Below the pieces are notes generated by a model that saw only the letters and a program-made list of their open reading frames with translations, was not told where the DNA came from and searched no databases. DNA of 64,000 bases from Streptococcus himalayensis (GTDB taxonomy: Bacteria > Bacillota > Bacilli > Lactobacillales > Streptococcaceae). Both the position numbers and the translations under genes were made by a program. The DNA lies in contig NZ_CP016953.1 of assembly GCF_001708305.1 (NCBI RefSeq), positions 385,001 through 449,000 on the forward strand, in the 5' to 3' direction. Every line of letters starts with the position of its first letter. The first letter of the stretch is position 1. Below are positions 39,247 to 47,972 of the stretch, piece by piece.

Positions 39247-39984
39247 TTATTTTTTGAGTAATTCTTTTACTTTTTGATAGCTTCCTTCTCCCAAGATAGC
39301 ATCCATTTTTCTTCTAGTGAAGACCTTAAAAGGTAGTAACAACTTTTTAAACCGTGCTCCTATTCCGCTACCGTACCAACTTGCATCATAATGGTGGATT
39401 GAATAAGTATTTTCTGTATAATTCATCTTTTTTGTTTCCAAACTATACGGGCAAAAATACTCCGGGGGATAGATGGTCACATCATCAACCAATTGCACCT
39501 TATTTTCTTTTTTTAATCCCTCAGATAAGAGGAGGTCAGTAGTAATATCCACACAAGTTTTGTTCATACGAGGATTAAAGTCTATCGATTCATACGCTTC
39601 TTTATTCTTTTTTACAAACCCATGTCCTTTTTCTGCTCCAAATCCTAATCCAGTTGCAACTCTACCAATGGTTTCCATCCCCATAAAACACGATTTATCC
39701 AATAAATCATCTAAAGAGGTCAATAGTTCCACATCTGTGTCCAAGTAGATACCACCGTATTGATAAACGATGTCTAGACGTGCATAGTCGGAAACAAAGG
39801 CATATTTCCCCATACTATAGGCTTGAGCGATAAAAGGTATCTTATGAACATCATAATTCTCTTCATTCCATTCAACAATCCTGTACTCCGGACATTTTTC
39901 CTTCCAAGAGAGGATACATTTCTGAACACTTTCTGGCAGTGGATGATTCCCAAACCAGCAGTAATGAATTGTTTTAGGTATCAT
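39247..39984 (-). CDS. Glycosyltransferase family 32 (OCH1-like)
   Basis: The 245-residue enzyme starts MIPKTIHYCWFGNHPLPES and has the sugar-binding DxD region SDYARLDIVYQYGGIYLDTD, both typical of GT32. These transfer hexoses in many capsule clusters. The start overlaps the stop of the upstream gene by four bases (ATGA). Confidence 0.88.
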   Translation of the reverse strand: MIPKTIHYCWFGNHPLPESVQKCILSWKEKCPEYRIVEWNEENYDVHKIPFIAQAYSMGKYAFVSDYARLDIVYQYGGIYLDTDVELLTSLDDLLDKSCFMGMETIGRVATGLGFGAEKGHGFVKKNKEAYESIDFNPRMNKTCVDITTDLLLSEGLKKENKVQLVDDVTIYPPEYFCPYSLETKKMNYTENTYSIHHYDASWYGSGIGARFKKLLLPFKVFTRRKMDAILGEGSYQKVKELLKK

Positions 39985-40472
39985 AATTTGTTTACCAATC
40001 TTTCTATCTCCATACGAAATCGATTATTGAACTCTTTATTATTGGATACTGTTTTACTGGTAGATTGAGAATGGGTCGTCAAACAGTCTTTTAATTGGCT
40101 AATTTGTTCGACTGTTACAATATTCTGATAGTTTCTTTGTACATACAAACTAAATTCCAATTGATGGTCATTGACATGCTCACCATACTGCTTCAATCTT
40201 GGAACGACAATGGGGACTTTTCCCTCAGCAACGACCCCCATAAAGGTAGCTGGACCACCATGGGTAATAACAATTGAGGCTTCTTTTATATACCGATTCA
40301 TTTCATCGTAGGACAAGAGCTTCTTCCAGTTGCAGTATTGAGGTTCATAGGTTGAATAACCTGTTTGAATAAATACTTCTTCTTCAATCAGTCCCTCAGC
40401 TTTCAAACGATCGACTTCCTCTATCAAGCGATTAAAAGGTTGCTCGTGCGTGCCAACTGTTACAAAGATCAT
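39981..40472 (-). CDS. Alg13-like glycosyltransferase subunit (CpsG type)
   Basis: The 163-residue protein starts MIFVTVGTHEQPFNRLIEEV, with HGGPATF and VPRLKQYGEHVNDHQLE, the donor-binding half of a split GT-B enzyme. In pneumococcal type 14 the equivalent pair adds beta-1,4-galactose to lipid-linked glucose. The ATG overlaps the upstream stop (TAATG). A longer frame from 40529 lies inside the neighbour. Confidence 0.88.
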   Translation of the reverse strand: MIFVTVGTHEQPFNRLIEEVDRLKAEGLIEEEVFIQTGYSTYEPQYCNWKKLLSYDEMNRYIKEASIVITHGGPATFMGVVAEGKVPIVVPRLKQYGEHVNDHQLEFSLYVQRNYQNIVTVEQISQLKDCLTTHSQSTSKTVSNNKEFNNRFRMEIERLVNKL

Positions 40473-40921
40473 TAAAATATACTCCCTAAATTGATTGCTT
40501 TCGGATAAACCTCTTTCATTTTTTCCCACTGGACAATAAACTTATCCGTCACTGGATATACCAATTTCCCTGTTAGAGTCGGTTTATCAATCCTGTCAAA
40601 CACTTCGATATATACTGTTTTTACTCCGAATAGCTTTCCTAAATAAAAGAAAGGGACAGCCACTGCTGCACCTGACGAGATAATCACATCTGGTCGCTCT
40701 TTTCTTAAAACTTTAATGGCTAAGAGTGTATTTTTGATTAAATTTTTTATATTTCGATTCGTTGGAAAATAACAAGAATACATCTTTTCATCTCTCAAAA
40801 CACTTCGCGCATCTTCTTTATCAAATATAACCCAAAATCTTTCTTTATCTTGCCAAAAGGGCTTTAATAAATAAAGATGGGTTAAATGTCCTCCGCTAGA
40901 TCCCACTAAACATACCTTCAT
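40472..40921 (-). CDS. Alg14-like glycosyltransferase partner (CpsF type)
   Basis: The 149-residue protein starts MKVCLVGSSGGHLTHLYLL and contains VIISSGAAVAVPFFYLGKLF, the membrane-anchoring, acceptor-side half of an Alg13/14-type enzyme. It presumably recruits the CpsG-like subunit to the membrane. It starts within three bases of the cpsE stop. Confidence 0.88.
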   Translation of the reverse strand: MKVCLVGSSGGHLTHLYLLKPFWQDKERFWVIFDKEDARSVLRDEKMYSCYFPTNRNIKNLIKNTLLAIKVLRKERPDVIISSGAAVAVPFFYLGKLFGVKTVYIEVFDRIDKPTLTGKLVYPVTDKFIVQWEKMKEVYPKAINLGSIF

Positions 40922-40922
40922 G

Positions 40923-42293
40923 CTATTTCGCTCCATCTTTCATCATCACTACCTTGAGTGTTTTTAGTAATATCTTAATATCCGACCAGATGGTCCAGCC
41001 ATCAATGTATTCCAAATCTAGTTTCACAACTTCCTCAAAATCTGTAATCTCACTACGCCCACTGACCTGCCAGAGACCTGTAATCCCTGGTTTGAAGCTT
41101 AAGCGGCGCTTTTGGTCAGGAGTGTAGTGCTCATACTCATCCTTCGTTGGGGGTCGTGTTCCTACTAGGCTCATGTCCCCTTTTAACACATTGTAAAATT
41201 GAGGTAGTTCATCTAGGCTAGTCCTTCTCATAAATCGACCAATTGGAGTAATCCGCGGGTCATCATCCATTTTAAACATCCCACCCGTCATGGTATTGTG
41301 TGCCATCAGCTCTTTTTTCCGCTCTTCGGCATCCATATACATCGAGCGAAACTTATAAAAGTCAAAAATTCTACCATTTTGTCCTACACGCTCTTGTTTG
41401 AAAATAGCGGGTCCGCCATCCTTCTTGATTTTGGAAGCGAGACAAAGATAAGCAATTCCACACAGGAAAAGTCCTGCTAGGCTTCCTAAAATATCAAGCA
41501 GGCGCTTTGCGAAAATATGGCTTGGTTTGTAAAAATTGGTCGAAAAAGTCACGACATTAAAATCACCGACCTCACGCAATTTTTTCTCTCCAGGATAAAA
41601 ATTAAAGGCATTTAAGACAACATTCACCTGAATTCCCATATTTTCAAATTGGGCAATATAATCTCGAATCGGATAGTCACTTGGAAGATTAATCAAAACC
41701 TCATCAACCACTGATTTTGTAGCATAGGAAAGCAACTGCTCTTTCACGACAAAGGGAATGTCTGGATTCCTATAAGCAATGCTATCTACGGTAGAAATAG
41801 CAACAATATTGCCATTGAAAGCTGGGGAAGTCATCAAGCGATGTAAGGTGGCATCTGCACGGTCCAAAATCGTTACGACCAATATCTTTCGACTACTTTT
41901 TAATCGAGGATACAACTCGCGGTAATAGTGTTTGATGAAGATATTAAGGATGTATTGCCCTATCAGGTTTGCTGCGATAAAATACAGGACACCACGACGA
42001 GAAATAGAAAAGTTATCCTTGAGCATAAAAGACACAAAAGTCGTTAGAATCGCATAACAACTGCTATATCTCAATGTTTGAACAAACTCTTCTAAATACC
42101 CTCTTCGAAGAATTTTTTCGCTATAACTACTGAGGTAAAAAGCGACGATATGTAAAAAGGATAAAATGACAATGCCACTTCGCGTCAAATCGGTATGTGA
42201 AACCATACTGATGACACTCGCGATAAGTAAGACAACAACAAGTTGAATAACTGCAATAAAATTATGGAGCCTGTCTTTTCTCTCTTCAAACAT
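40923..42293 (-). CDS. cpsE: Undecaprenyl-phosphate sugar-phosphate transferase (CpsE/WchA type)
   Basis: The 456-residue membrane enzyme starts repeat-unit synthesis by moving a hexose-1-phosphate, usually glucose, to undecaprenyl phosphate. Four N-terminal membrane spans and a nucleotide-binding-like middle precede the catalytic domain, which has FKQERVGQNGRIFDFYKFRS, RTSLDELPQFYNVLKGDMSL and VGTRPP. It is the first gene of the operon. In typical streptococcal capsule loci four regulatory genes come before it; here a promoter and leader come directly. Confidence 0.93.
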   Translation of the reverse strand: MFEERKDRLHNFIAVIQLVVVLLIASVISMVSHTDLTRSGIVILSFLHIVAFYLSSYSEKILRRGYLEEFVQTLRYSSCYAILTTFVSFMLKDNFSISRRGVLYFIAANLIGQYILNIFIKHYYRELYPRLKSSRKILVVTILDRADATLHRLMTSPAFNGNIVAISTVDSIAYRNPDIPFVVKEQLLSYATKSVVDEVLINLPSDYPIRDYIAQFENMGIQVNVVLNAFNFYPGEKKLREVGDFNVVTFSTNFYKPSHIFAKRLLDILGSLAGLFLCGIAYLCLASKIKKDGGPAIFKQERVGQNGRIFDFYKFRSMYMDAEERKKELMAHNTMTGGMFKMDDDPRITPIGRFMRRTSLDELPQFYNVLKGDMSLVGTRPPTKDEYEHYTPDQKRRLSFKPGITGLWQVSGRSEITDFEEVVKLDLEYIDGWTIWSDIKILLKTLKVVMMKDGAK

Positions 42294-42384
42294 ATTTATC
42301 CCAAAACATCCTATATTCTCTTCAACTTTATCGATTCCGCAAGAAATCTTTTATCATTTTATAATAAATCAATTAATAGTGAAT

Positions 42385-42420
42385 AAAAAATGAGTTTAAC
42401 TCAAACTATCACTCATTTTT
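42385..42420 (-). terminator. Terminator-like hairpin in the polysaccharide operon leader
   Basis: On the minus strand AAAAATGAGT pairs with ACTCATTTTT (10 bp), and more T residues follow. A smaller hairpin, TGAGT-TAA-ACTCA, can form instead on the 3' half. The structure begins about 10-15 nt after the predicted start and 90 bases before cpsE. Confidence 0.7.
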
Positions 42421-42438
42421 AAACAATCTATTTACCGA

Positions 42439-42467
42439 ATTATATCACCTACCAAAGTAAAATGCAA
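42439..42467 (-). promoter_or_regulatory. Promoter of the polysaccharide operon
   Basis: TTGCAT (42462-42467) and TATAAT (42439-42444) are spaced by 17 bp, with a TG extension before the -10. Confidence 0.85.
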
Positions 42468-42511
42468 TAGACTTGTTTGGAAAGTTTTAACCTTAAAACA
42501 CAAAAAGTTCA

Positions 42512-42522
42512 CCCCCCCCCCC
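42512..42522. repeat. Homopolymer of 11 C (11 G on the operon strand)
   Basis: The tract ends 44 bp upstream of the operon -35. Such runs slip during replication. A small dyad, AGCCTA-AAA-TAGGCT, lies next to it at about 42534-42548. Confidence 0.9.
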
Positions 42523-43017
42523 TTATCTGTTTAGCCTAAAATAGGCTCCTCAAATTCCCAAACAAGCCTAATCAATTCAACTTTTCTCAGCTATTTATGA
42601 AATCAGAGCCTCAAACAAGCAAATATTTATTGTTTTTAATATTCGTTATTTATGAATAAATTGTATAAAAAATCATAATTACAAATTTATCCAGCAACAA
42701 CTCCCTTGTTTAAAAAAGGATGACACATAAGCATCTATCAAAGATGAGCTTATGAACTTTTTACGTTTACCTATGACGAAGAACTGGCTAAGCTTCTCGG
42801 TATTTCCTTAATTCCCGCAGAAGGCGTCTGCCAGTCTCCTAAAGCACTTTGGTATACATGCTAAAAACAAACCCAATAAAATCCACTCAAACATCTCACA
42901 CTAACTTCCACCATAGCGAAACTTAATTTGAAACGTTTTCAGATGAGAAGATTTTGTGCGCTCATTTTTTCAACTAGATTCGACTAAAAAAGTCATGAAA
43001 TCAACCGTTATAAAAAA
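42523..43017. other. AT-rich intergenic region upstream of the polysaccharide operon
   Basis: About 500 bases hold no intact gene. A plus-strand fragment near 42768-42863 can be read as FTYDEELAKLLGISLIPAEG before a stop, perhaps the tail of a lost gene. No trace of wzg, wzh, wzd or wze was recognised. Confidence 0.5.
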
Positions 43018-43052
43018 CCAGTGGAACTTACCCTGACCTGGATTTCCACTGG
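43018..43052. terminator. Terminator after the luciferase-like pseudogene
   Basis: CCAGTGGAA and TTCCACTGG form the stem, with A/T tracts on both sides, so it can work in either direction. Confidence 0.8.
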
Positions 43053-43119
43053 TTTTATCATTTTTATCAGACTAAATGCCACTTGAAAAGTCAATGGAAG
43101 TTAGTTTGGGGATTTAGCA

Positions 43120-43440
43120 TTATTTCTTGCCTGCAAAATAGGAACGAACCTTCGGTGCGACTTGCTCGCCATACAGTCGAATGGCTTTCAAGGTATCCTC
43201 ATGCGGCATAGACCCTACTGGAAGATGGAGCATAAAACTATCCAGTCTTAACTCCTCTACCACTCGAATGATTTTATTAGCCACCGTATCAGGATCGCCG
43301 ACGAACATCGCACCATCCTCACCAACACTCTTCAAGTAAGCATCATAGGTCAATGGTTCCCAGAAAGGTCTATCCTTACTAATCGCATCTACCAGCTGCT
43401 TGGTCGGGTAAAAATAATCCCGCTCAGCTTTTTTCCTATA
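43120..43440 (-). pseudogene. Luciferase-like flavin monooxygenase, 3' fragment
   Basis: The readable frame of about 106 codons encodes the C-terminal third of an LLM-class flavin-dependent oxidoreductase (GAMFVGDPDTVANKIIRVVE, MLHLPVGSMPHEDTLKAI). In frame it extends upstream of the first ATG (43353) through DYFYPTKQLVDAISK until a TGA at 43443-43441. The N-terminal two thirds, with the flavin site, are missing, and no start codon with a ribosome-binding site fits. It is a decayed remnant. Confidence 0.8.
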
Positions 43441-43521
43441 TCAAATAACTTTTTAATCCTCCATCGATCCAACATTCCTAGTATCAGTGGAGTTCTGTAC
43501 AAGCCATCCTGCTAACCTTCC

Positions 43522-44148
43522 TTATTCTGTCGTTTCTGAAGAAGCAAAACCTCCACTTTCTGGAGCTGGTTCAGTGATAGTGGTTTCAGTCGCTGGCTCT
43601 TCAGCTGCTACACTTGGAGCGGCTGGTTGTACTGGTTGAAAAGGCTGCACTGGTTGAAGCGGTTGAGTGGGCTGAACGACCACAGCCTCTTCTTGAGCAT
43701 TCTGGCTAGGCTGAGTAGCATTCGTTTCGACTGTTGATTCGGTTGTTTCTGATGAGGATGAATTGCCTTTGGTTTTTTCATCTTCTTCAAGCTTTGTCTC
43801 CACGGCCTTCAGGCGTTTCTCAAGTCTTTCTCTCATCGCTTTATCTTTTAGTTTGGCGATTTTTTCTTTCAAAGGAGCAATTTGTCCTTTTTTAGGAGTA
43901 GCTTCAAGCTTTTTCAGCTCTAATTCTAAATCTTTTTCTAATTTTTGCTGCTCTCGTCGCTCTTTTTCTCGTTCCCCCAAAGAAGTTTGAACTATTTTCG
44001 GTCTGCTTTCTGATAATTTTTTCTGTGCCTCTGCTTGCTGCTTTCTCACAACGAATAAACCTGAAATCAGCACAGCAACAAGGACAAAAATCACTGTCAA
44101 CCGCGACCAAAGCGGACTTTGATCAAACTTGTCGAATAAACTCTTCAC
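43522..44148 (-). CDS. Membrane-anchored coiled-coil protein of unknown function
   Basis: The 208-residue product has a short cytoplasmic start, one membrane span (about residues 18-35) and a charged coiled coil (about 40-125, rich in Glu/Lys/Arg). A Ser/Thr/Pro/Gln-rich tail follows, with short PTQPLQPVQPFQPVQP repeats. Type II orientation would put the tail outside the cell. It follows purR by 9 bases and probably shares its transcript. No family is recognised. Confidence 0.75.
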   Translation of the reverse strand: MKSLFDKFDQSPLWSRLTVIFVLVAVLISGLFVVRKQQAEAQKKLSESRPKIVQTSLGEREKERREQQKLEKDLELELKKLEATPKKGQIAPLKEKIAKLKDKAMRERLEKRLKAVETKLEEDEKTKGNSSSSETTESTVETNATQPSQNAQEEAVVVQPTQPLQPVQPFQPVQPAAPSVAAEEPATETTITEPAPESGGFASSETTE

Positions 44149-44157
44149 GTATTTTCC

Positions 44158-44979
44158 TCATTCTTTATCAAAAATATTTCCAACTTCGACATCAATTTTA
44201 CTGTTTTTCACATCGATATTGGTCACCCTTAGCAGCGATTTATACTCAAATGTATCCCGTGCAGCTTGGGCATTATCTGCAAAAACTGCAACACCTGCCA
44301 ATTCAGAATCAAATTCTGACAAGAGACTGACCATCCCATTGATAGTTCCTCCGCCTTTAAGGAAATCATCCACAATCAAGACACGGCTACCCGCTTTTAG
44401 GCTTCGCTTGGATAAAAACATCTTTTCAATCCGATCACCACTTGAGCCAGAAACGTAATTGACACTGACGGTCGAACCTTCTGTGATTTTCAAGTCTCGG
44501 CGGACAATGACAAAAGGAACATTCAACACATTTGCCACAGCATTTGCCAAAGGAACTCCTTTGGTCGCCACTGTCATCACAGCATCAATCTTCTGATTGC
44601 GGAAGGCTTTTGCAATAATTCGACCGATATTTTTTAGGATAGCCGGCGTACTCAAGAGATCAGAAAGATAGATATAGCCTCCTGGCAAAATACGGTCACT
44701 TTCGGATAGCTTGGCACACAATTCTTCGACTATGCTACGTCCTTCTGTGTCAGAAATAGACGGGGTGAAAATCACTCCCCCACCTGCCCCTGTAATGGTT
44801 TCCACATGACCAATTTCCATCTCTTCAAAGGCTCGTTTGATAATCACCATATCCTCTGAAATAGAGGACTTTGCAGACTCATACTTTTCTGCAAAGGTAT
44901 TTAAACTGGTCAATTCATAAGGATGATTCATCAGATAATTTGAAATGACAACCATCCGCTCACTTCTTCTTAATTTCAT
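44158..44979 (-). CDS. purR: Purine operon regulator PurR
   Basis: PurR (273 residues) controls purine synthesis genes in response to PRPP. An N-terminal winged helix (RRSERMVVISNYLMNHPYEL onward) is fused to a phosphoribosyltransferase-like domain with VLIVDDFLKGGGT, the PRPP loop. It has the usual Gram-positive length. PurBox-like sequences sit in its own promoter region, which suggests self-control. Confidence 0.95.
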   Translation of the reverse strand: MKLRRSERMVVISNYLMNHPYELTSLNTFAEKYESAKSSISEDMVIIKRAFEEMEIGHVETITGAGGGVIFTPSISDTEGRSIVEELCAKLSESDRILPGGYIYLSDLLSTPAILKNIGRIIAKAFRNQKIDAVMTVATKGVPLANAVANVLNVPFVIVRRDLKITEGSTVSVNYVSGSSGDRIEKMFLSKRSLKAGSRVLIVDDFLKGGGTINGMVSLLSEFDSELAGVAVFADNAQAARDTFEYKSLLRVTNIDVKNSKIDVEVGNIFDKE

Positions 44980-45008
44980 TCTGTCACCACTTCGTTCCTA
45001 TTTTCTCC

Positions 45009-45014
45009 ATTATA
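45009..45014 (-). promoter_or_regulatory. purR -10 element
   Basis: TATAAT on the minus strand about 30 bases before the purR ATG. The -35 position (GTTCGT) is poor and overlaps a PurBox-like sequence. Confidence 0.6.
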
Positions 45015-45027
45015 CCATAAAAGCACA

Positions 45028-45067
45028 AAAAACGAACATTATTTTGTATCTAACATCCGTTTTTCGC
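45028..45067. promoter_or_regulatory. Pair of PurBox-like sites
   Basis: AAAAACGAACATT on the plus strand and GAAAAACGGATGTTAG on the minus strand face each other about 14 bases apart. This matches the inverted PurBox arrangement (consensus around CCGAACWWT). Confidence 0.6.
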
Positions 45068-45180
45068 TTTTCATCAAATTTCAGCCCTTCTTGTAGGGGT
45101 AGGAGAGCATTCCATTCTAAGATGATTGACCTTTCGTCATTACTATCATTTCTTAGAGAGCTTTCCTTTTTTAATAGACA

Positions 45181-46128
45181 CTACTCCTCGTCCAATTTTG
45201 GCTTATAAAACATACGATTATCTAAAGCAAAGAGCCGGTTGGTCATCTCTCCTGGTGCAACGAGGTTCAGAGCTGTTGTCATCATCATCATCTCCGCATC
45301 TAAATTATCAATCATGTGAAGAATCTCCGCCTCCATAATCTTGGGACGAACAGGGCTGCCGTACTCCAATAGCCCATGATGGCTCAGAATGACATGTCGC
45401 AAGACAATCACTTCTTCCTTGGTGTCATCAATCTTTAATTCTGCCAAGATTTTCGTGATTTCCTCATCAATCAAGGCAATATGGCCAATGAGATTTCCAC
45501 GAACAGTGTACTCAGTCTGGTCTGGTCCTGTCAGCTCAATCACCTTGGCCAAATCATGGAGCATAATTCCCGCATAGAGCAGACTTTTGTTTAACTGCGG
45601 GTAAATCGTGCCAATGCTATCTGCCAAGCGAATCATGGTCGCTGTATGATAGGCAAGTCCTGCCTCAAAGGCATGGTGATTAGTTTTTGCCGCTGGATAG
45701 GTATAAAATTCCCGATCATACTTGGCATACAAGGCACGAACCACGCGCTGCCAAACTGGATTTTCAATTTTAAAAATCATCTGAGAAACATACTCACGCA
45801 GCTCTTTGACATTGACCGGTGGCTTTTCCTTAAAATCAGACGGATCGTGAGGTTCCCCTATCTTTGGCAAACGCAGGGTAATTTGGTTGACTTGGGGGGT
45901 GTTGTTATACACTTCTCTGCGTCCTTGCATATGGACAACCTTCCCTGCTGTAAATTCCTCTACGTTATGAGGTTGGGCATCCCAGAGCTTGCCTTCAATC
46001 GTCCCTGTATCATCTTGGAAAATAAAGGCCAGATAATTTTTCCCTGCACGGGTTTGACGCACTTCAGCAGATTTTATCAGATAAAATCCTTGAAAATGCT
46101 CATCTTTTTTCATTTGATTAATCTTCAT
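45181..46128 (-). CDS. yhaM: 3'-5' exoribonuclease YhaM/Cbf1
   Basis: YhaM is a Firmicute exoribonuclease that trims RNA 3' ends. The 315-residue product has an N-terminal OB fold (NYLAFIFQDDTGTIEGKLWD, VHMQGRREVYNNTPQVNQIT) and a C-terminal HD domain (NHHAFEAGLAYH, MLHDLAKV). It overlaps rmuC by 11 bases and is last in the rsgA-rpe-thiN-rmuC-yhaM run. Confidence 0.94.
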   Translation of the reverse strand: MKINQMKKDEHFQGFYLIKSAEVRQTRAGKNYLAFIFQDDTGTIEGKLWDAQPHNVEEFTAGKVVHMQGRREVYNNTPQVNQITLRLPKIGEPHDPSDFKEKPPVNVKELREYVSQMIFKIENPVWQRVVRALYAKYDREFYTYPAAKTNHHAFEAGLAYHTATMIRLADSIGTIYPQLNKSLLYAGIMLHDLAKVIELTGPDQTEYTVRGNLIGHIALIDEEITKILAELKIDDTKEEVIVLRHVILSHHGLLEYGSPVRPKIMEAEILHMIDNLDAEMMMMTTALNLVAPGEMTNRLFALDNRMFYKPKLDEE

Positions 46129-47338
46129 CTACATCCTCTTCCTCTTGGAATTGCAACAAGTCTAGCCCAGCATTGTCCCCAGAAATCTCAATATGTTGCA
46201 ACGTTCGCTCAATTGCAGTCGTCCGCCGTGTCAACAATTCATCGATATTACCAGACGCATGCTGCAAATGCTTCTGTGCCTTGGTTAAAATGCCACCAAA
46301 CTTGCTAAATTCCAACTTGACATTGCCCAAGACCTTGCTGATGTCATCCGCACTTTTTTGGATATTCAGAGTTTTAAAGCCCACAGAGAGCGAGTTTAAA
46401 AGGGCGGATAAAGTGGTCGGCCCAGCCACCACAATCTGCTCCTCCCGCCGCAAACTGTCAAAGAAAGCTGGTTGACGAACGACTTCCGCATAAAGCCCCT
46501 CGGTCGGTAAAAAAAGAATTCCAAAATTAGTCGTGTGGGGCGGTGCGATATACTTGTTCTTAATATCCTTGGCAAACCGCTTGATACTCGCCAGCAAAGC
46601 CTTGCGATAGCGTTCAATCTCCTCTTTATTGCCCGCTTCATAAGCGTCCTCTAGGCGGTAATAATCCGCCAAGGGAAACTTGGAGTCAATCGGTAGGTAA
46701 ACGGATTCTCCAGCTTGACCTGGCAATTTGACCGCATACTCCACGTGCTCACTCGAATGTGGTACAGTCGCAAACTCTACCTCATACTGACTAGGCGTCA
46801 AAATATCTTCGATAATCTGAGCCAGCTGCAACTCGCCCATAATCCCACGCGTCTTGGTATTGGATAAGACCTTGTTTAAGGTCCCCACATCTCGCGCAAT
46901 ATGCTGCATTTCACCCAGACCACGATTGACAGCCTCTAACTGTTTGGACACCGTTTCAAAAGATGACTGCAAGCGGGTTTGTAAAGTCTTATCGAGTTTT
47001 TCCTCCACAGTTTGGCGCATTTGCTCCAAGCGAAATTCATTCGAAGCTTGAATCTGCTGCATCCGCTCATCTGTCTTATCCCGATTCTTACTGAGGTGCT
47101 CTGCCATTTCCAAACGAAATTCCGTCAAACGGTCACTCAACGCTAACTCCAACTGCTGAGCCTGCAATTGACTGGCCTGACGTTCCTCACGAAAACGATA
47201 ATCCAGCTGATCAGATAAGTGATCGGCCTGTTCTTCCAAGCTCTCTTTTACTAAATTCCGTGCCTTGTCCCTCTCCTGCCACAGCAAGATGAGCAAGACG
47301 AGATTGAGCAAGCCCAAACTCACCATAATCCATTCCAT
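46118..47338 (-). CDS. rmuC: RmuC-family DNA recombination protein
   Basis: The 406-residue protein has a single N-terminal membrane span, a long coiled coil (about 30-150) and the RmuC nuclease-like domain (RGIMGELQLAQIIEDIL, VYLPIDSKFPLADYYRLEDA). RmuC limits inversions at short inverted repeats in E. coli; its biochemical role is still poorly defined. It lies one base after thiN. Confidence 0.92.
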   Translation of the reverse strand: MEWIMVSLGLLNLVLLILLWQERDKARNLVKESLEEQADHLSDQLDYRFREERQASQLQAQQLELALSDRLTEFRLEMAEHLSKNRDKTDERMQQIQASNEFRLEQMRQTVEEKLDKTLQTRLQSSFETVSKQLEAVNRGLGEMQHIARDVGTLNKVLSNTKTRGIMGELQLAQIIEDILTPSQYEVEFATVPHSSEHVEYAVKLPGQAGESVYLPIDSKFPLADYYRLEDAYEAGNKEEIERYRKALLASIKRFAKDIKNKYIAPPHTTNFGILFLPTEGLYAEVVRQPAFFDSLRREEQIVVAGPTTLSALLNSLSVGFKTLNIQKSADDISKVLGNVKLEFSKFGGILTKAQKHLQHASGNIDELLTRRTTAIERTLQHIEISGDNAGLDLLQFQEEEDVDED

Positions 47339-47339
47339 A

Positions 47340-47972
47340 CTAGCTCCTATCCTTGCTATAAATGACGACCAAATATCCTTTAGGACAGGTCACTTCTATC
47401 GGTTGCCCGATAAATTCGTTTGACCCATAGATTTTTTTCTCAAAGAAATTCTGCTCATTCAAGGGGTACTTGGCTCCTGAAATGGTCAAGGGGGTTGATG
47501 TTTCCGACATAAAGCCTACATAGGTCATGCCCTCCTTAGGCTCTACCTGATGCTTTCCTTCTGGAAAATAGCAGAGCAGATTTTGCTCATCGACCAAGCA
47601 AAACTGACGCATATAGGGAGCAAGACGAGGGTCACTAGGCAGAAAGACATTGGACAAGGTATGGTCTAAACGACCTCCAAAAGCTCCAAAAATATGGACT
47701 TGTGCCTCAGGCATTTTTTGAAAGAGCATGTTTAACGCCAATTCCAAATCCGTATCGTCTTTTTCAGGCTGAGCCTGCGCAAAGATTTCTGAAGCTTGGG
47801 CAATCCGTTCCCGTTCCTCAGCTGTCACCGAATCAAAATCGCCCACCGCCATGTAAAGTGGCAGACCTTTCTCAAGTAAAAAGAAAGCCCCACGATCAAC
47901 CCCGACAAAATAATCAAAGTCTGTCTGATAATCCGCCATTCGCCCCCCAGCAAAGACAGCTACCCTAGTCAT
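47340..47972 (-). CDS. thiN: Thiamine pyrophosphokinase
   Basis: The 210-residue enzyme makes thiamine diphosphate from thiamine and ATP. GVDRGAFFLLEKGLPLYMAV, GDFDSV, EKDDTDLELAL and GAFGGRLDHTLSN are the family motifs. It overlaps rpe by 8 bases. Confidence 0.93.
   Translation of the reverse strand: MTRVAVFAGGRMADYQTDFDYFVGVDRGAFFLLEKGLPLYMAVGDFDSVTAEERERIAQASEIFAQAQPEKDDTDLELALNMLFQKMPEAQVHIFGAFGGRLDHTLSNVFLPSDPRLAPYMRQFCLVDEQNLLCYFPEGKHQVEPKEGMTYVGFMSETSTPLTISGAKYPLNEQNFFEKKIYGSNEFIGQPIEVTCPKGYLVVIYSKDRS

Noticed and set aside
42768..42863. Plus-strand fragment readable as FTYDEELAKLLGISLIPAEG near the polysaccharide promoter
   Set aside because: No start, no partner sequence upstream, and no recognised family; noted only as a possible relic.
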